This document shows positions 5,936 through 6,540 of a stretch of 6,540 nucleotides of DNA, one piece after another. Source of the DNA: an uncultured Eubacteriaceae bacterium (GTDB lineage Bacteria > Bacillota > Clostridia > Eubacteriales > Eubacteriaceae); the NCBI GenBank assembly GCA_947630385.1, contig CANRHG010000107.1:1-6540 (forward strand). Direction: 5' to 3'. How positions within the stretch are numbered: the stretch's first letter is position 1; the number at the start of each line of letters is the position of its first letter. The position numbers and the translations under genes are program-made. The notes under the pieces are model-generated. The model saw only the letters and a program-made list of their open reading frames with translations. It searched no databases and was not told the DNA's origin.

Positions 5936-6540
5936 ATGAATAATTTTACCTTTCATTCCCCGACGGAGTTCGTCTTCGGCGAAGGCGTAGAAAGCGACGC
6001 CGGGAAACTGGCCAAAAAATACGGGGCCAACAACGTTTTAGTCGTCTACGGTGGTAAAAGCGCCGAAAAAAGCGGCGTCCTGGAGCGGGTCGTAAATTCC
6101 CTGGAAGACGAAGGACTGACTGTTGAAAAACTGGGCGGGGTCCACCCCAATCCCAGGGCGGACAAGGTCTACGAAGGACTCGACATCGTAAAAGACAAGG
6201 ACATCGACTTTATCTTAGGTCTCGGCGGCGGCTCGGCGATCGATACGGCCAAAGCCATCGCCGTCGGCGCCAACTACGACGGGGACTTCTGGGACCTGTT
6301 CACCGAAGAAGGGATCGAGCTTCCCGAACCCCTACCCGTGGGTACGGTCCTTACGATCTCCGCGGCCGGAAGCGAAGGCTCCAACAGCGCGGTCATCCAG
6401 GACATGAACGGGATCAAACGTGGGCTTCACCACGAAGGCTACCGCCCGCGCTTTTCGCTGATGAACCCGGCCCTGACCCAGACCCTACCGCCTTACCAGA
6501 CGTCCGTCGTGATGACCTTGAAGGTGATCGTGTTGAGGCC
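5936..6540 (+). CDS. Iron-dependent alcohol dehydrogenase (butanol dehydrogenase type), first 201 residues
   Basis: Group III, metal-dependent NAD(P)H alcohol dehydrogenase of the butanol dehydrogenase/YqhD type. It interconverts aldehydes and alcohols in the cytoplasm and is often used in fermentation to dispose of reducing power. The start MNNFTFHSPTEFVFGEG is typical. Next come the cofactor loop VVYGGKSAEKSG (36-47), HPNPR (70-74) and the dinucleotide motif GLGGGSAIDTAK (95-106). ISAAGSEGSNSAVI (141-154), KRGLHHE (161-167) and NPALTQTLPPYQT (177-189) follow. Relatives are near 390 residues, so about half is outside. After PPYQT the family normally shows G-x-x-D-x-x-x-H, with the metal-binding Asp and His. 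Here the last 12 residues are SVVMTLKVIVLR, with neither. AGGAG overlaps the upstream stop, giving tight coupling. Family is secure; whether the gene is intact is not. Confidence 0.92.
   Translation, partial: MNNFTFHSPTEFVFGEGVESDAGKLAKKYGANNVLVVYGGKSAEKSGVLERVVNSLEDEGLTVEKLGGVHPNPRADKVYEGLDIVKDKDIDFILGLGGGSAIDTAKAIAVGANYDGDFWDLFTEEGIELPEPLPVGTVLTISAAGSEGSNSAVIQDMNGIKRGLHHEGYRPRFSLMNPALTQTLPPYQTSVVMTLKVIVLR

Noticed and set aside
1..6540. High density of GATC sites
   Set aside because: Explained by frequent ATC (Ile) codons after codons ending in G and GAT-C junctions; no clustering outside genes was noticed.
1..6540. Insertion sequences, CRISPR repeats, riboswitches or an attachment site at the tRNA
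   Set aside because: No transposase, regular direct repeats, long structured leader, integrase or duplicated tRNA 3' end is visible in the window.

Overview
This is a compact bacterial stretch. The codon choice, AGGAG-type ribosome sites, TTG starts, sigma-70/SigA-type promoters and a RecD2-type (RecBC-independent) helicase suggest a Bacillota bacterium, probably of the class Clostridia, with GC in the mid-50s percent by eye. A bile salt hydrolase of the Clostridium/Lactobacillus type points to a gut-associated lifestyle. No mobile element, CRISPR array, rRNA or integration site was seen. Genus cannot be assigned from the sequence.

Left part, minus strand (1-2169): a four-helix membrane protein of unknown function (TTG start at 2143) is followed after 27 nt by recD2, which runs off the left edge. 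Between them is a terminator-like hairpin. Its 3' arm is also the only Shine-Dalgarno-like sequence of recD2, which suggests that recD2 output is limited at this junction.

Centre, plus strand (2212-4489): a divergent extended -10 promoter pair (about 45 bp apart) separates the minus-strand genes from a plus-strand cluster. That cluster holds a DEDDh 3'-5' exonuclease with three helix-turn-helix-like repeats at its N-terminus, a HicB-like small protein overlapping its end by 20 nt, and a bile salt hydrolase 16 nt further on. The first two look translationally coupled. The hydrolase may simply be co-transcribed.

Intergenic region 4490-4668: a minus-strand tRNA-Gly(CCC) with encoded CCA, a near-consensus promoter and a strong GAAA-loop terminator that ends against the stop codon of the hydrolase gene.

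Right part, plus strand (4669-6540): a 419-residue membrane-anchored protein of unknown function, with a Pro/Glu-rich linker and tail, is followed after 7 nt by an iron-dependent butanol-type alcohol dehydrogenase cut by the right edge. The last dozen codons of the dehydrogenase do not match the expected metal-binding motif.

The most unusual items are the HTH-repeat/exonuclease fusion with its overlapping HicB-like partner, the terminator/ribosome-site hairpin before recD2, and the abnormal end of the dehydrogenase. No complete new defence or toxin system can be demonstrated here.
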